NCBI GenBank assembly: GCA_009885605.1 | Contig: VFKK01000316.1 | Span: 1-8,710, forward strand | DNA: 8,710 nt | Source of the DNA: Cyclobacteriaceae bacterium | Lineage (GTDB): Bacteria > Bacteroidota > Bacteroidia > Cytophagales > Cyclobacteriaceae | Direction: 5' to 3' | Part shown: positions 1 to 6,792 of the stretch, piece by piece | Layout: every line of letters begins with the position of its first letter | Numbering within the stretch: the first letter of the stretch is position 1 | Program-made: the position numbers and the translations under genes | Notes under the pieces: generated by a model | What the model was told of the DNA's origin: nothing | The model's database searches: none | What the model saw: only the letters and a program-made list of their open reading frames with translations

Positions 1-1379
1 AACAGCGGGATAAATGCCACGATGATTATGAAGGTGGCATTTATGATAGAAGTCCTGATTTCAAAAGAAGCATCAAAAATCACCTTCAATTTATTTCGTT
101 GTTCTTCAATTGGTTTTCGAGCATTTTCCTTCAACCTCTTAAAAACATTTTCAACATCAATAATGGCATCATCTACCAGGTCGCCAATGGCAATTGCCAT
201 TCCTCCCAAACTCATGGTATTGATCGTAAATCCAAGCCATTTCAAAGTCAAGATTGCTACGATCAATGAAATGGGAATTGCAACCAATGAAATAGCAGTT
301 GCTCTCCAATTCATCAAAAACAGGAACAAAATGATGATCACAAAAGCAGTTCCTTCCAACAACACTTTTTGAATATTGCTGATAGAGGCATTTATGAAAT
401 CTGATTGTCGGAATATTTGGGTATTGATTTGAATGTCACCGGGCAAATTGCTCTGCATATCTGCAACTGCATCATCTATTTGTTGGGTCAGTTCGAGGGT
501 GTTTGTCGCAGGTTGTTTCATCACTGTCATGATCACTGCAGGTTCACCCTTCAGTGATCCGTCACCAATTTTTGGAGCGGCACCGATTTTTATTTCAGCG
601 ACATCTTCAATTTTTACAGGATTTCCATTGACCGATTTTATGATTGATTTACCTATTTCATTCACGGAATTGGTCCTTCCTATTCCTTTGATGATGTACT
701 CATTTCCGTATTCGTTGATAAATCCACCTGAAGAATTGCCATTAGCTTCTTCGCTTGCCTTCAGCAATTCCGAAAGGGAAATAGTGTAAAAATCCATTTT
801 TTGGGGTGAAGCCAAGATCTGATATTGCTTATATTCCCCGCCAATAACCACCACTTGCGCCACACCGCCGGTGGCTAATAATCTTGGTCTGATGGTCCAG
901 TCGGCAATGGTGCGTAAATCCATTTGATTGGTGGAATCTGCCGTTAAGCTGATGAGCATTATTTCACCCATGATGCTCGATTGAGGAGCCATTGTAGGAT
1001 TGCCAACCCCAACAGGGAGATTTTCGCCGACTGCTATTATTTTTTCATTGACGATTTGACGGGCTTTGAAAATATCCGTGTCCCATTCAAACTCCACCCA
1101 AACAATGGAAATTCCTGCTGAAGATGAGCTGCGTACTCTGCGAACATTCGTAGCACCGTTTACAGATGTTTCTATGGGAAACGTAACGAGTTTTTCGACT
1201 TCCTCTGGTGCCATTCCGTGTGCTTCGGTAAGGACTACAACCGTTGGTGCGGTGAGATCAGGAAATACGTCCACCTCCATTTGTGAGGCTACATAAGAGC
1301 CAAACACAATCAACAATACTGATGCTACTACGATTAGCAGTCGGTTGTTGAGAGAGAAACTTATAATTTTATTCAGCAT
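1..1379 (-). CDS. Heavy-metal efflux RND permease, CusA/CzcA type (N-terminal 459 codons, cut by the window edge)
   Basis: This is the inner-membrane, proton-driven pump of a tripartite metal exporter. I translated it from the ATG at 1379; only the first 459 residues are inside the window, against roughly 1,030-1,050 for the family. Visible parts are TM1 (about 13-31), the first periplasmic porter segment starting 'EVDVFPDLTAPTV', then TM2 (about 339-357), TM3 (361-381), TM4 (386-408) and the start of TM5. TM4 carries the HME-RND proton-relay signature as GDLVDDAIIDVEN (399-411); D403 and E410 align with the relay Asp and Glu of CusA/CzcA, while D400, D404 and D408 are extra acids. The periplasmic 'AHGMAPEEVEKLVTFPIE' block is typical of CusA/CzcA. 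It lies 61 bp downstream of the adaptor gene and is almost surely co-transcribed with it. The Cu-binding methionines known from CusA fall in the missing part, so the metal (Cu/Ag versus Zn/Co/Cd) cannot be decided. No frameshift was seen. Confidence 0.95.
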   Translation of the reverse strand, partial: MLNKIISFSLNNRLLIVVASVLLIVFGSYVASQMEVDVFPDLTAPTVVVLTEAHGMAPEEVEKLVTFPIETSVNGATNVRRVRSSSSAGISIVWVEFEWDTDIFKARQIVNEKIIAVGENLPVGVGNPTMAPQSSIMGEIMLISLTADSTNQMDLRTIADWTIRPRLLATGGVAQVVVIGGEYKQYQILASPQKMDFYTISLSELLKASEEANGNSSGGFINEYGNEYIIKGIGRTNSVNEIGKSIIKSVNGNPVKIEDVAEIKIGAAPKIGDGSLKGEPAVIMTVMKQPATNTLELTQQIDDAVADMQSNLPGDIQINTQIFRQSDFINASISNIQKVLLEGTAFVIIILFLFLMNWRATAISLVAIPISLIVAILTLKWLGFTINTMSLGGMAIAIGDLVDDAIIDVENVFKRLKENARKPIEEQRNKLKVIFDASFEIRTSIINATFIIIVAFIPL

Positions 1380-1440
1380 TTTAAGGAATTTGAATTTTAG
1401 ATGTGAAAAGTTGAATGTGGTTAATAATTCAACATTTCAA

Positions 1441-2946
1441 TTAATGTTCGTGACCGTGTTCAGGCAGTTCACCTGAGGCAGATGAAAGTTTAATTTGATA
1501 GGCACCTTTGGTCACTACCCGTTCACCTTCTGAAACTCCCGAAAGCAGTTGCACATAAATCCCGTCACTTGCACCGATTTTAACCTCCCTTTTTTGAAAA
1601 CTCTCGCCTCCCGACTGGACATACACATAAAAATTACCTTGTTCTTCCAGCAAGGATGAAACCGGAACAATCAAAGCATTTGGTATGGGTGAAGATTTCA
1701 AATAAACCTCTGCGACTGAGCCTGGAATAATATTCCCGATGTTGTCAATTTCAAAAGTTACCGGTATGAAAGGAGAATTGGCGGAGGCACTCTTTCCGAA
1801 TGAAATGATTTTTCCGTTTAACTCCTGTGAAGTGAAAACCTTTTCAGAGCCAGCGGTTCTGAAATTGGCGGATGTGATGGAAGGGAGCTTGCTGAAATTT
1901 CGTTGGGATACGTTTGCCTGTAATACCAACTTTTCATTTTTGGAAATAATAGCGAGCGGAGTTCCTGCTTCTACATATTGCCCTTCACTGACCAAGACAT
2001 TTTTTACAAATCCTGCCATGGGTGAAGAAATTCGCTGGCCTTTTGCTGAATAGTTCTTAGCGATAGCATTGAAGGCAGTTTGGGCATTTTCAAAGGCAAC
2101 TTTCGCTTGCAAGAAGTCTTTTTGGGAAACGATTTGTTCTTTTACCAATTCGCTTGCACGGTCAAAATCTGCTTTTGCCTTGTCGTAATTGGCTTTGGTT
2201 TCTTGGTAAACGACATCAATATTTCCTTCTGTAATGTTTCCCCCGGAAAGGGTGAACAAGTTCGTGCCATTGTTCACTTCCGAGCCAACAATGGTTTTGC
2301 TTCCTGAAAACTGAACAATTCCGCTTGCACTTGCCGTGACCATCATTTCGTCACCGGGAGCAGAGAGAATTTGTCCGTTGGTTTTGATGATGTCGCTGAA
2401 AGATTGTTTTAAAACTGGAGCATTTGCAAATTCCACTTTCCAGGCTTGCTCTTTCAGATAGGAGATATCATCGGCATTTGCAGTGACTGTTTGAACTTGT
2501 AATGCAGCGTTTTCGTCAGGATAAACTGCTATGTTTTCGATTACGATTTGGTCGGTATAATTCTTGGTCTCAATGTCGAAAACAAGTTTTCCAACTCCGG
2601 CTGTTTTGGGAATTAATGCCAATCTGAAAATCCCGGGTGAGCTCGCGGTATCCGCACTGTTTCTGATTCCGTTTTCGCCTGAGATCCAGCTCACGGTAAC
2701 TTTTCCCTCAGTGAGAGGTAAAAAATTTTCACCTAAAATGGTAAAATGGGCTGCAAAATTTGACCTGCTGCCAACTACCAATGGCTTAAACTCTACAAAG
2801 AGTTCTGACTTATCTGAATAAATGGTGTAAGCAAGCGGTTCTAAACCGCTTGCTTGTTGTTCTGAACTGAGTTCGCTCGCTGTTTTATCGGTACATCCGA
2901 CAAACAGGAGTACAAACAGAGTCATCATTGCTGATGCTGTTTTCAT
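1441..2946 (-). CDS. RND efflux periplasmic adaptor lipoprotein, CusB/CzcB (HlyD) type
   Basis: 501 aa. This is the membrane-fusion subunit that should link the RND pump to an outer-membrane channel. The N-terminus has a short hydrophobic signal ending LLFVGC, so Cys18 is the likely lipidated residue; position -3 is Phe, less usual but common in Bacteroidota. Residues about 35-150 form an extra beta-rich domain not needed in minimal adaptors, with phrases such as 'AHFTILGENFLPLTEGKVTV'. The core follows: a split lipoyl/barrel-sandwich (about 190-235 and 300-336, with 'ISSPMAGFVKNVLVSEGQYV'), an alpha-hairpin (about 240-297, heptad-like 'ANYDKAKADFDRASELV'), a beta-barrel (340-415) and a membrane-proximal domain (about 418-485). 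The protein ends in HGHEH, a potential metal-binding tail. It sits 24 bp after the His-rich lipoprotein gene and 61 bp before the pump gene. Family assignment is firm; substrate is inferred only from the partner pump and the His-rich neighbours. Confidence 0.93.
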   Translation of the reverse strand: MKTASAMMTLFVLLFVGCTDKTASELSSEQQASGLEPLAYTIYSDKSELFVEFKPLVVGSRSNFAAHFTILGENFLPLTEGKVTVSWISGENGIRNSADTASSPGIFRLALIPKTAGVGKLVFDIETKNYTDQIVIENIAVYPDENAALQVQTVTANADDISYLKEQAWKVEFANAPVLKQSFSDIIKTNGQILSAPGDEMMVTASASGIVQFSGSKTIVGSEVNNGTNLFTLSGGNITEGNIDVVYQETKANYDKAKADFDRASELVKEQIVSQKDFLQAKVAFENAQTAFNAIAKNYSAKGQRISSPMAGFVKNVLVSEGQYVEAGTPLAIISKNEKLVLQANVSQRNFSKLPSITSANFRTAGSEKVFTSQELNGKIISFGKSASANSPFIPVTFEIDNIGNIIPGSVAEVYLKSSPIPNALIVPVSSLLEEQGNFYVYVQSGGESFQKREVKIGASDGIYVQLLSGVSEGERVVTKGAYQIKLSSASGELPEHGHEH

Positions 2947-2970
2947 AATCCTAAAGAAATTTAGTTTTGA

Positions 2971-3225
2971 TTAATGCTTATGAGTGCTGTCCTCGTGACT
3001 GTGTCCGTGCTCTTCGACTTTAATAGTAGTACTGTCTACCTTAAACTCTTCCTGAGAATGTTCACCATCCTCATGGTCGTCGTGCACCGAACCGTCTTCG
3101 TGCTCGTGAGTGTCAGCAGCATGCTCGTGCGCATCTTCTCCATCGTGGGCATGTTCCTGAGATTTATTGCCACATCCGGCAAACAAAAGGGCTGCAATAG
3201 CAAATAAAATGATTGAATTTTTCAT
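2971..3225 (-). CDS. Small histidine- and acid-rich lipoprotein, putative periplasmic metal-binding protein
   Basis: 84 aa from the ATG at 3225. A longer reading from 3270 would add 15 residues before the signal peptide, so I reject it. Residues 1-18 (MKNSIILFAIAALLFAGC) are a lipoprotein signal with Cys18 as the anchor. The mature 67 residues hold 14 histidines (25, 27, 33, 35, 40, 42, 48, 51, 56, 73, 75, 77, 82, 84) and about 21 Asp/Glu, mostly as H-x-H and H-E/D patterns. The exception is a short His-free stretch, FKVDSTTIKV (61-70), that splits the region in two. Such composition suits loose, multi-site binding of Zn, Cu, Ni or Co. No named family is recognised. It is followed after 24 bp by the adaptor gene, so it probably buffers or hands metal to the exporter; that role is inferred. 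It is low-complexity and likely disordered when metal-free. Confidence 0.85.
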   Translation of the reverse strand: MKNSIILFAIAALLFAGCGNKSQEHAHDGEDAHEHAADTHEHEDGSVHDDHEDGEHSQEEFKVDSTTIKVEEHGHSHEDSTHKH

Positions 3226-3261
3226 CGTTAATTTTTTTTGATTTGAATAAAATAGGTAGTG

Positions 3262-3286
3262 CACTTGCAATTTCTAATTGCAAGTG
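3262..3286. repeat. Perfect 10-bp inverted repeat between the two His-rich genes (operator or mRNA hairpin)
   Basis: The arms CACTTGCAAT (3262-3271) and ATTGCAAGTG (3277-3286) are exact reverse complements around a 5-nt spacer, TTCTA. The site lies in the 89-bp gap, about 37 bp upstream of the His-rich lipoprotein start on the minus strand. No T-run follows on that strand, so it is not a standard terminator. It could be a regulator-binding dyad in front of an internal promoter, or an RNA hairpin that affects processing or stability of the operon message. I see no match to a named metal-regulator box. Confidence 0.6.
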
Positions 3287-3294
3287 AAATCAAT

Positions 3295-3311
3295 CCTTTT
3301 TGGGAAAAAGG
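3295..3311 (-). other. Short hairpin just after the stop of the first His-rich gene
   Basis: Arms CCTTTTT (3295-3301) and AAAAAGG (3305-3311) pair perfectly around three bases, starting 3 bp after the stop codon of the 138-aa gene. The stem is A/T-dominated and weak, and no T-run follows it on the minus strand, so at most it is a leaky terminator or processing site. Together with the neighbouring dyad it makes two consecutive hairpins in this gap. Confidence 0.4.
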
Positions 3312-3314
3312 AAA

Positions 3315-3731
3315 TTAAGCGATGAAAGTAGGGGGTGCCCGTAATCCTGTGGGAAGGAGGTATTGGGAGTTGGGATAAAAGGATTTGTAGGGCGGTGAAT
3401 TTTGCCGGACAAATTCTGTAATATGTTGAAGAACAAAACCTTCAGGAAGGACAGCAACCAAAAGAGAAAAATGCTTAGATCCTGAATTGCTAACGTCATG
3501 GTTGGTTAAAAAAGTAACACCGTTTTCCCCATGTTGGAAATTGGAGAAAAAGTGTCCAATGCCAGATTCTTCATTTCCACCATCATCTTCATGTTGATGG
3601 TCTTCTGAATGATGATCATGCTCTACGCTTCTTGCTGCAAAATCGTGATGATGATGCTCAATAACATCGTGCCCAAGCAGTAGAGCCAGAGCAGTAAACA
3701 TCATCAATATGGAAGCGTATTTTCTAAGCAT
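3315..3731 (-). CDS. His-rich membrane-anchored or secreted small protein, first gene of the metal-efflux operon
   Basis: 138 aa from the ATG at 3731. The same frame is open up to 3854, but that extension would run through the purB terminator hairpin, and the residues from 3731 begin with a proper hydrophobic segment (MLRKYASILMMFTALALLLG), a signal peptide or single TM helix. It is followed by DVIEHHHHD and a run rich in His, Asp and Glu to about residue 52. Fifteen histidines are present (21, 26-29, 38, 40, 41, 45, 47, 60, 67, 78, 87, 103). The second half is less biased and ends in LRAPPTFIA; a conserved-looking Pro-rich end of this sort is familiar from small Bacteroidota proteins beside Cus/Czc genes, but I cannot name a family. 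It precedes the His-rich lipoprotein by 89 bp. A role as periplasmic metal sensor, buffer or chaperone is inferred from composition and context only. Confidence 0.8.
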   Translation of the reverse strand: MLRKYASILMMFTALALLLGHDVIEHHHHDFAARSVEHDHHSEDHQHEDDGGNEESGIGHFFSNFQHGENGVTFLTNHDVSNSGSKHFSLLVAVLPEGFVLQHITEFVRQNSPPYKSFYPNSQYLLPTGLRAPPTFIA

Positions 3732-3737
3732 CTGATT

Positions 3738-3745
3738 CAAAGGTA
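3738..3745 (-). promoter_or_regulatory. Candidate -7 promoter element for the metal-efflux operon
   Basis: The minus strand reads TACCTTTG here, an exact match to the Bacteroidota -7 consensus TAnnTTTG. It ends only 6 nt before the ATG at 3731, so transcription from it would begin at or about the start codon, giving a nearly leaderless message. No good TTTG lies 17-23 nt upstream, which weakens the call. It is placed downstream of the purB terminator, where an operon promoter would be expected. Confidence 0.3.
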
Positions 3746-3816
3746 TATTTTTAATCCGAAACTTGCTCCCATGGCAAAGGCAAAAAATTTTCTCTAAAGT
3801 TTCCAGGGATATTTCC

Positions 3817-3851
3817 AAAGAAAAAACCGCTAGTGTTTTCACTAACGGTTT
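3817..3851 (-). terminator. Intrinsic terminator of purB
   Basis: On the minus strand a 12-bp stem with arms at 3840-3851 and 3824-3835 closes on an AAAA loop. One position is a G-U wobble, and all other pairs are canonical. The stem runs into six consecutive T on the transcribed strand (3826-3821), followed by CTTTGG. It lies about 45 nt after the purB stop codon and before the next gene, exactly where a purB terminator is expected. On the plus strand the wobble becomes a C-A mismatch and there is no T-run, so it acts in one direction. Confidence 0.8.
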
Positions 3852-3896
3852 CAAAGAAAATGATCAGTCTCTGATTACAAAAACAGCCAAATGATC

Positions 3897-5240
3897 CTAA
3901 ATACCAGTGTAATTAAATGGAGTGATGGCACCCAATTCAGCTTTCAATTCAGCTGAAATAGGGAGATTGGAAATGAAAACGGAGATTGATTCCTCGGTGA
4001 TTTTGGTGTTGGTTCGGGTGAGATCTTTCAACGCTTCATAAGGTTTGGGAAATCCTTCTCTTCTCAACACCGTCTGAATTGCTTCAGCTACCACAGCCCA
4101 GTTATCATCCAAATCTGCATGAATTGCGGCTTCGTTCAGTTCCAGTTTGCCCAGACCTTTTTGCAGCGATTCGAGAGAAATCAACATATGCCCAAGTGGC
4201 ACTCCGATGATCCGAAGAACGGTGCTATCAGTCAGGTCACGCTGCAATCTTGAGATCGGAAGCTTGGCAGCGAGATGCTCCAAAAGTGCGTTCGCAATTC
4301 CCAGATTTCCTTCGGCATTTTCAAAATCAATCGGATTGACTTTATGCGGCATGGCAGAAGATCCGATTTCTCCGGCTTTGATTTTCTGCTTGAAATAATT
4401 CATAGCCACGTACTGCCAAACGTCCTTAGAAAGATCTAAAAGGATTGTATTGATTCGCTTCAAGCCGTCAAAAATTGCGGCGAGATTATCGTAATGTTCG
4501 ATTTGAGTGGTTGGGAAGCTTCGCTCTAATCCCAGGTAATTGCTTACGAAATTAGAGGCGAATGCATTCCAGTCAATTGCAGGATAGGCAACTTTATGCG
4601 CATTCAGATTGCCCGTTGCTCCGCCAAATTTCCCTGAGAAAGGCACCTGCTCCAAAAGCTCCACCTGATTTTTCAGACGAACCACAAACACTTCGATTTC
4701 TTTGCCCAAACGGGTAGGAGAGGCTGGTTGTCCATGGGTTTTGGCGAGCATGGGAATGTCTTTCCATTCTTCAGCCAAATCTGATAATCGCTCGATCACT
4801 TCTTCCAGCAGCGGCATGATGATCTCGTGCAAACCGGTTTTCAGCATCAGCGGAGTTGCGGTATTGTTAATGTCCTGCGAAGTCAAACCAAAATGGATGA
4901 ATTCTTTATAGTCTACCAAACCCAAATGATCAAACTTCTCCTTCAGGAAATATTCTACAGCCTTTACATCGTGGTTGGTGATTTTTTCCGTGGCTTTGAT
5001 GGTTTCTGCATCTGCGAGGGAAAAATTCTTCACCAAGGCTCTCAACTTTCCGAAAACCCCGTGATCAAAATCTTTCAACTGAGGCAAAGGCAATTCACAA
5101 AGTGCAATGAAATATTCCACTTCCACATGTACCCGATATTGGATCAGGGCAAACTCAGAAAAATAGGCTCGAAGCGGTTCAGTTTTTCCGGCATATCGAC
5201 CGTCTATTGAGCTTACTGCTGTCAATGCATTTAATTCCAT
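3897..5240 (-). CDS. purB: Adenylosuccinate lyase
   Basis: 447 aa from the ATG at 5240. An in-frame ATG at 5267 would add nine residues (MRSKTTDDT) not expected in the family, whose N-terminus reads like 'MELNALTAVSSIDGRY'. The enzyme releases fumarate from SAICAR in purine synthesis and from adenylosuccinate in AMP formation; it is a cytosolic homotetramer of the fumarase/aspartase superfamily. It is of the E. coli PurB subtype: the signature loop GSSAMPHKVNPIDFENAEGN (293-312) holds the catalytic Ser295, and TKAxHGQPAS-like sequence KTHGQPASPTRLGKE (167-181) holds the His at 169 that corresponds to E. coli His171. 'SRLQRDLTDSTVLR' (330-343) is also conserved. Length is close to E. coli's 456 aa. 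It stands alone here, not with other pur genes, with its own terminator downstream; I found no convincing promoter in the spacer upstream. Confidence 0.97.
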   Translation of the reverse strand: MELNALTAVSSIDGRYAGKTEPLRAYFSEFALIQYRVHVEVEYFIALCELPLPQLKDFDHGVFGKLRALVKNFSLADAETIKATEKITNHDVKAVEYFLKEKFDHLGLVDYKEFIHFGLTSQDINNTATPLMLKTGLHEIIMPLLEEVIERLSDLAEEWKDIPMLAKTHGQPASPTRLGKEIEVFVVRLKNQVELLEQVPFSGKFGGATGNLNAHKVAYPAIDWNAFASNFVSNYLGLERSFPTTQIEHYDNLAAIFDGLKRINTILLDLSKDVWQYVAMNYFKQKIKAGEIGSSAMPHKVNPIDFENAEGNLGIANALLEHLAAKLPISRLQRDLTDSTVLRIIGVPLGHMLISLESLQKGLGKLELNEAAIHADLDDNWAVVAEAIQTVLRREGFPKPYEALKDLTRTNTKITEESISVFISNLPISAELKAELGAITPFNYTGI

Positions 5241-5429
5241 GGTATCGTCTGTTGTTTTGCTGCGCAAAAGATAGGTGAGATTCAGGGGCTTCCTGATTTT
5301 AATAAGTGTGCAATTTAGGCTATTGAGGACAAAATCGAATTGCAGTTTTTAGTTTTTTCGAATATGAATATCCGCACTCCTGTCAGTGAATCTTTGGGAA
5401 GTGAAAATATTGGAAAACGCAGGTTTGTT

Positions 5430-5480
5430 GATTTCTTCGGTCTTCCGTCATCGGTCTTCCAGCCAATTACCCAAAGAGAA
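5430..5480 (-). repeat. 51-bp intergenic repeat, copy A (inverted relative to copy B)
   Basis: Read on the minus strand, this copy matches 6793-6843 at 45 of 51 positions with no gaps, and all six differences are transitions. Weaker similarity continues for some 20-30 bp beyond the 5480 end. Within it the 7-nt units GAAGACC, GATGACG, GAAGACC and GAAGAAA follow one another, showing a heptamer tandem core. It appears to belong to a dispersed intergenic repeat; copy number elsewhere in the genome cannot be seen from here. Confidence 0.85.
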
Positions 5481-5610
5481 TTCTTCCAAGTATAAAAATG
5501 CACATTCAAATTTCCGGATAAATAAAACGATCTCTCCAAACTCATTTTAGAGATTTGAAGTTAAGTCAGGGAAATTCTCTCCGGTTAGATCAAATATTGA
5601 ACTTTGGAGT

Positions 5611-5618
5611 TAATTTTG
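5611..5618 (+). promoter_or_regulatory. Candidate -7 promoter element for the reductase gene
   Basis: TAATTTTG matches the Bacteroidota -7 consensus TAnnTTTG exactly. A TTAG, one mismatch from TTTG, lies 22 nt upstream (5585-5588), within the accepted 17-23 nt spacing. Transcription would start near 5625, giving a leader of about 27 nt to the ATG at 5652. This also argues against the in-frame TTG at 5604 as the start, since it would lie upstream of the transcript. Confidence 0.45.
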
Positions 5619-5651
5619 CAGCCGAAAAGACACGTAAAGAGAATATTCCGA

Positions 5652-6755
5652 ATGTTCAATCTATTTAAGAAAAAGAAGGAAGAGGTAAAAACCAGTCAGT
5701 TTTTACCACTGAAAGTGAGGGAGGTAGTGAGGGAAACGGCAGATACTGTCAGCCTGTATTTTGAGCAGCCGGAGCCTTATCTGGATTACAAGCCAGGCCA
5801 ATTTTTAACGATTGTAATGGAGTTTGATGGCAAAGAGCAACGCAGATCTTACAGTCTTTGCACCTCTCCATTTGTAGATCCATTTCCCGGTATTTCTGTG
5901 AAAAGAGTCCCCGGTGGCCTTTTTTCAAACTTTTTGGCAGGAAAGATATTTCCAGGAAAGACGATCAATGTTTTGAGACCCTTGGGGAATTTCACCACGG
6001 AATTTCATTCTAAAAATAAGCGTCATTTTTTCCTGGTTGCAGGGGGAAGCGGGATCACTCCGATGATGGGAATCCTCAAGTCTGCTTTGATCAATGAGCC
6101 TGAGTCGAAAGTCACTTTACTTTACTCCAGCAGGAATCAGGATCAGATTATCTTCAAAAAGACTCTGGAAGAGTTGGAGTCCAAGAATCCGGATCGTCTA
6201 AAAGTGATTCATAATCTGAGTCAGCCAAGTGCCGGTTGGATGGGATTGAAAGGAAGATTGGTGAAAGAAACTGTTTTGGTGCTGGCAGCAAAAGCAGAAG
6301 ATGAAACCGATTTCGAAAAAGTATATTTTATCTGTGGACCAGAAGGAATCATGGATTCTGCAGTTTCAGCTCTTGAGAGTCTGAATGTTTCAAAAGATAT
6401 AGTTCACCGGGAAAGCTTCTATTCTGCAGCCGCGGATAAAGCTCACGAAGCTGCTTCAAAGGGCAAGATAACAGGTATTCTGACTCGCGATGTGAAAGTA
6501 ATTCTGGAAGGAGAAGAACATTTGGTCACAGTGTCTCCGGATAAAACTATTCTTGAATCTGGTCTCGCGATGGATTTGAGCATGCCATACAGCTGCCAAA
6601 GTGGCTTATGCACCGCATGCAGAGGCAAACTTCTCAGCGGTCAGGTGAAAATGGATGAGGATGCCGGACTGAGCGAAAAAGAAATTGCTGCGGGCTATAT
6701 TCTTTGTTGTGTTTCGAGGCCTTTGACCGATGATGTCAAAGTCAATATTGAGTAA
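5652..6755 (+). CDS. PaaE-like NAD(P)H oxidoreductase with FAD and C-terminal 2Fe-2S ferredoxin domain
   Basis: 367 aa from the ATG at 5652; an upstream TTG at 5604 is in frame but less likely. It is a soluble electron-transfer protein passing electrons from NAD(P)H through flavin to a plant-type iron-sulfur cluster. Domains in order: a short Lys-rich start (FNLFKKKKEE), an FAD-binding beta-barrel (about 17-118) with the flavin motif RSYS (65-68), a nucleotide-binding domain (about 122-255) with GGSGITP (131-137) and CGPEGI (228-233), a linker rich in Ala, and a 2Fe-2S domain (about 273-367) with Cys315, Cys320, Cys323 and Cys353 in C-x4-C-x2-C-x29-C order. All cofactor residues are present. 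The layout and length fit PaaE and related oxygenase reductases, but no paaABCD or other oxygenase genes are adjacent, so its partner is unknown; it may act as a general ferredoxin-NADP reductase. It is flanked on both sides by the inverted 51-bp repeat. Confidence 0.92.
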   Translation: MFNLFKKKKEEVKTSQFLPLKVREVVRETADTVSLYFEQPEPYLDYKPGQFLTIVMEFDGKEQRRSYSLCTSPFVDPFPGISVKRVPGGLFSNFLAGKIFPGKTINVLRPLGNFTTEFHSKNKRHFFLVAGGSGITPMMGILKSALINEPESKVTLLYSSRNQDQIIFKKTLEELESKNPDRLKVIHNLSQPSAGWMGLKGRLVKETVLVLAAKAEDETDFEKVYFICGPEGIMDSAVSALESLNVSKDIVHRESFYSAAADKAHEAASKGKITGILTRDVKVILEGEEHLVTVSPDKTILESGLAMDLSMPYSCQSGLCTACRGKLLSGQVKMDEDAGLSEKEIAAGYILCCVSRPLTDDVKVNIE

Positions 6756-6792
6756 TTAAAACGGTAAATACTCATGTCTATCAGGAGGCGAA

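Larger units (their letters stand above)
5241..5651. other. Divergent spacer between purB and the reductase gene, without a supported gene
   Basis: 411 bp separate the two divergent starts. The region holds one arm of the 51-bp inverted repeat (5430-5480), the candidate reductase promoter near 5611, and A/T-rich sequence. An open frame of 76 codons on the minus strand (5315-5545) passes straight through the repeat arm, has no recognisable domain, and contains the repeat-derived phrase 'GWKTDDGRPKKS'. I treat it as chance coding in a repeat. No tRNA or clear small RNA was seen. Confidence 0.7.

Noticed and set aside
1410..1433. 7-bp inverted repeat (GTTGAAT / ATTCAAC) with a 10-nt loop between the adaptor and pump genes
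   Set aside because: It is short, A/T-rich, has a long loop and no T-run; it is not distinguishable from chance in such sequence.
2974..3207. Open frame on the plus strand opposite the His-rich lipoprotein
   Set aside because: It is the antisense shadow of a low-complexity His/Asp/Glu coding sequence; the minus-strand reading has a lipoprotein signal and operon context.
3732..3854. 41-residue N-terminal extension of the 138-aa His-rich protein
   Set aside because: It would overlap the purB terminator hairpin and bury the hydrophobic export signal inside the protein; the ATG at 3731 starts directly with that signal.
5315..5545. 76-codon open frame on the minus strand in the purB-reductase spacer
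   Set aside because: It runs through the intergenic repeat arm, has no recognisable domain, and its most distinctive peptide is encoded by the heptamer repeat, whose other copy is interrupted by a stop.
5604..5651. Upstream TTG start for the reductase
   Set aside because: It would lie before the predicted transcription start and adds 16 basic residues not expected in the family; the ATG at 5652 fits better.
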